Shown one piece after another: positions 61,874 through 64,000 of a DNA stretch of 64,000 nt. Position 1 is the first letter of the stretch; every line of letters begins with the position of its first letter. This DNA comes from Salipaludibacillus sp047795645 (GTDB lineage Bacteria; Bacillota; Bacilli; Bacillales; Salisediminibacteriaceae), in the NCBI RefSeq assembly GCF_047795645.1, contig NZ_CP181045.1, forward strand, positions 3,224,001 through 3,288,000, given 5' to 3'. The notes beneath the pieces were generated by a model. That model had not been told where the DNA came from. It worked only from the letters and a program-made list of their open reading frames with translations, and made no database searches. Position numbers and translations under genes: made by a program.

Positions 61874-62950
61874 TTACCTAGTGTTATCTACTTTATCTAG
61901 AACCTCTTTGGAATTGATTATCTCAATAGATTGATCTTCTAACTCTATTTGTAAATTACTTTCTTTAATAATAGTCGTTAGTTCATTAATTAATATATTA
62001 GGATTTAAACTCATAGCTAATGCTACAATACCAGTAACATGTGCTGTAGCGAGAGAAGTTCCATCAGAAAAAACATATTCACCTTCAGGTAACATACCAT
62101 AAATATTTGCTCCTGGGGCAAATATCAATTCTTTACCATAACCAGAATATGTTTCTAAATTACCTCTACTGTCGACCGCAGAAACACAAATAACATTATT
62201 TAATTCAAAACTACATGGATAGACTGGATTTTGTTCAATATTATTTTTCCCTTTACCTGATGAAGTAATAAAGATAGCATCTTCATACTTCTGCATAACA
62301 TGAAATAAGTCTTCATCGTATTCAAAAGTATCCCAACTGACATTAAATATTCGAACTCCAAGATCATATCCATAATCTATTGCTTTTATTGCAAGTTTCA
62401 TATTTCCTGCTGTTCCACTCATGAACTTTAATGGAACAATTGTCACATTAGGAGCTACTCCCCATACTTCATTTTCTTTAGTATGTTTACCAGCAATTAC
62501 AGATGCGATAAAAGTACCATGGTAGTCTAGAGTCATTCTTTCATAAATTTTATTATTATCATCATAAAAATTCCAACCATTGATGTCATCAATCATCCCA
62601 TTCCCGTCATTATCTTTACCATTTTTTCTTTCTTCCTTGTTTGCATAAATACTATCTTTAATAACGGGATTTTGCGACTCAATTCCAGTATCTAAAATAC
62701 CTACTAAAACATCTTTATTTCCCTTTGTTATTTCCCATACTTCCTGCGCATTTATATCATAACCTTCAATCCCTTTCTCACCATTAACATCTTGACCAAA
62801 ATTTAAAAGAGCCCACTGGTTTCTGTTTATATCTAAATCTAACCCACTAGAATTTGTAGCATCACTTTTAAATATTAACAAGTAGAATGAGGATATAACA
62901 ATACATGCCGCAATACTAAATATAATATATTTTATTCCCGTACCCTTCAT
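61874..62950 (-). CDS. Membrane-anchored subtilisin-family (S8) serine protease with altered oxyanion site
   Basis: 358 aa from ATG 62950 (AAAGGAG upstream); a longer frame crosses a terminator hairpin. N-terminal anchor IIFSIAACIVISSFYLLIF, then a catalytic domain with Asp87 (GILDTGIE), His144 (YHGTFIAS) and Ser299 (DGTSLATAHVTG). KDNDGNGMIDDINGWNF is a usual S8 insertion. Where subtilisins have AAGN (oxyanion Asn) this reads SSGKGKNN, so that Asn appears replaced or shifted. No typical propeptide. Lies downstream of a secreted protein gene, which may be its substrate. Confidence 0.85.
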   Translation of the reverse strand: MKGTGIKYIIFSIAACIVISSFYLLIFKSDATNSSGLDLDINRNQWALLNFGQDVNGEKGIEGYDINAQEVWEITKGNKDVLVGILDTGIESQNPVIKDSIYANKEERKNGKDNDGNGMIDDINGWNFYDDNNKIYERMTLDYHGTFIASVIAGKHTKENEVWGVAPNVTIVPLKFMSGTAGNMKLAIKAIDYGYDLGVRIFNVSWDTFEYDEDLFHVMQKYEDAIFITSSGKGKNNIEQNPVYPCSFELNNVICVSAVDSRGNLETYSGYGKELIFAPGANIYGMLPEGEYVFSDGTSLATAHVTGIVALAMSLNPNILINELTTIIKESNLQIELEDQSIEIINSKEVLDKVDNTR

Positions 62951-62968
62951 TTCTTTCTCCTTTAAAAT

Positions 62969-63015
62969 AAATGTGCAGCCTTCCACCTTCTGTGAAAATG
63001 GAAGACTACACATTT
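62969..63015 (-). terminator. Attenuating hairpin between secreted protein and protease genes
   Basis: A 17-bp stem (two G-T pairs) joins AAATGTGTAGTCTTCCA and TGGAAGGCTGCACATTT on the minus strand, followed by ATTTTAAAG. It starts 1 nt after the upstream stop, before the protease ribosome site, so it should limit protease expression. Confidence 0.7.
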
Positions 63016-63016
63016 G

Positions 63017-64000
63017 TTAATAATTTATATTTGCCTTTCTTTGTGCAGAAACATCTTTTCCCGTGCCAATTGTAATAGTTGGAGTTTTTGAAATAGATAT
63101 ATTTGAAACAGTCATTCTTTTATGGGCATATTGGGAAACAAGAGATGTCGAGTATCCCTTTTTTTTATTTTGAAAGACAGTGAAATTATATGTTCCAGAT
63201 TTCGCTTGGTTTCGTCCAGTTAGCTTTTGTTTAAACGAAAAAACAATTCCTTTATTTGGTGTAACAGTAGATGATGGTGCAACCGAACCTATTCCAGAAC
63301 CAAATTTACCACTATACCAATCTCCTTTATTATAAAATACTAATCCACTAATTCCTTTCACATCGAGATTTCCGCCCCAGGCAGCTGCAACATTGTCAGA
63401 AACAATATCAAAGAAAAATGGAGTTTTCCAGTTATGGTTTAATGTAACTTTATAATTTGGTTTTGTAGAGGTAGAATTATTTTTTACTGATTGGGTAAAA
63501 CTTAGTTTTGATGTTGCTATTTGTGCCGACGCTGTAACTTCTTTAGAACCAAAATCTTCTGGTGCAACATAGTTTGGATTTTCTTCAACGGCATTTTTAA
63601 TTAAGCCTACTTCACCATTGGATAAATTATAATTTTCTTTAATTTCTTCAACAGGCTGTTCTAAGAGTTTCTTAAGCTTTTCTCTAATTAAATCAATCTC
63701 CTCTTCTGTAGCTCCGTTAGCAAATAATTCTTCATCGCTTGTATTTGTGTAATATTCTATAGTAGCAACATTATCAACAGTTACATACGTGGTATTAACT
63801 TCCAATTTTTCCGGATCTTCTAGTATTACTTCAGCAAGTTCTAGTTTATTTTCATCAGTATAATAATTTAAATCTTCAGATTCATAGCCATATTCTATTA
63901 AAACATTCTCCACTTCTACTGAATTTAAGTGTTCATCCGAAGCTATAGATTTATCCGCTATAATACTTAGAGCTACTAACATTGTTGCAAAACTTATTGT
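63017..64000 (-). CDS. Secreted protein of unknown function, 5' end outside window
   Basis: At least 327 codons; the frame is still open at the window edge. An internal ATG at 63982 lies within what looks like a signal peptide (TISFATMLVALSIIADKSIA), so the true start is probably beyond 64000. Residues ~30-150 are acidic and helical (propeptide-like: EEEIDLIREKLKKLLEQPVE); the C-terminal half is rich in Ser/Thr, Gly and aromatic residues with a beta-sandwich look (NWKTPFFFDIVSD; AAAWGGNLDVKG; FSFKQKLTGRNQ). Followed by an S8 protease gene. Family not recognised; a secreted effector matured by the protease is a guess. Confidence 0.6.
   Translation of the reverse strand, partial: TISFATMLVALSIIADKSIASDEHLNSVEVENVLIEYGYESEDLNYYTDENKLELAEVILEDPEKLEVNTTYVTVDNVATIEYYTNTSDEELFANGATEEEIDLIREKLKKLLEQPVEEIKENYNLSNGEVGLIKNAVEENPNYVAPEDFGSKEVTASAQIATSKLSFTQSVKNNSTSTKPNYKVTLNHNWKTPFFFDIVSDNVAAAWGGNLDVKGISGLVFYNKGDWYSGKFGSGIGSVAPSSTVTPNKGIVFSFKQKLTGRNQAKSGTYNFTVFQNKKKGYSTSLVSQYAHKRMTVSNISISKTPTITIGTGKDVSAQRKANINY

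Overview
The window is low-GC Gram-positive DNA, most likely from a member of the Bacillaceae. Strong purine-rich ribosome sites precede most genes, TTG and GTG starts are frequent, and the gene set (RbsRKDACB, ComK remnants, a YdaM/YdaK-like exopolysaccharide set, a sporulation-type orphan kinase, Lrp/AsnC and SinR-like regulators) is typical of that family. I cannot name the species.

Layout. 1-5703 (minus): an uptake operon of the glycerol-phosphate (Ugp) type, with binding protein, two permeases, ATPase, metallophosphoesterase and glycerophosphodiesterase. 6630-7391: an intact REP-associated Y1 transposase (RAYT). 7758-11321: an orphan histidine kinase and a TetR-CDF efflux operon under a 43-bp palindromic operator. 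11503-12850: a MerR-HTH/coiled-coil protein beside three TATCG-N5-CGATA sites. 13563-15674: a two-gene module of unknown function between two composite repeat elements. 16629-26290: a complete cntKLMABCDFE staphylopine-type metallophore operon with an overlapping Zur/Fur-like operator. 26416-26948: gene remnants (AraC, Atu4866 domain, SDR). 27180-30299: an ABC-2 exporter and a DUF5995 protein. 31560-37298: the ribose operon. 37725-39885: an MBL-fold hydrolase, an Lrp gene broken by one stop codon, and a comK remnant. 40031-44428: a reduced c-di-GMP-type exopolysaccharide operon and UDP-GlcNAc 2-epimerase. 44755-45260: a dead second RAYT. 45478-49143: a large solitary SF1 helicase with a coiled-coil insertion. 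49385-57733: galactan use (secreted GH53-CBM, cytoplasmic GH53, GanSPQ-type transporter), interrupted by a scrambled SIR2 gene. 58105-64000: small genes, remnants (XRE, second comK) and a subtilase next to an unknown secreted protein.

The strongest unifying signal is a dispersed hairpin family with core GGGACGGTTC (about 17 loci). Its arms differ between copies but stay largely complementary. In seven places the hairpin begins inside, or in frame immediately after, the stop codon of the upstream gene, always in the orientation of that gene. Longer composite copies contain the 5' coding end of a RAYT gene, so they look like non-autonomous derivatives of that transposase family. I consider this repeat/RAYT system, the two-gene module at 13563-15674, and the MerR-type gene with its TATCG-N5-CGATA sites to be the least described biology here.

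All calls come from reading sequence and recalling protein families; no database search was run.
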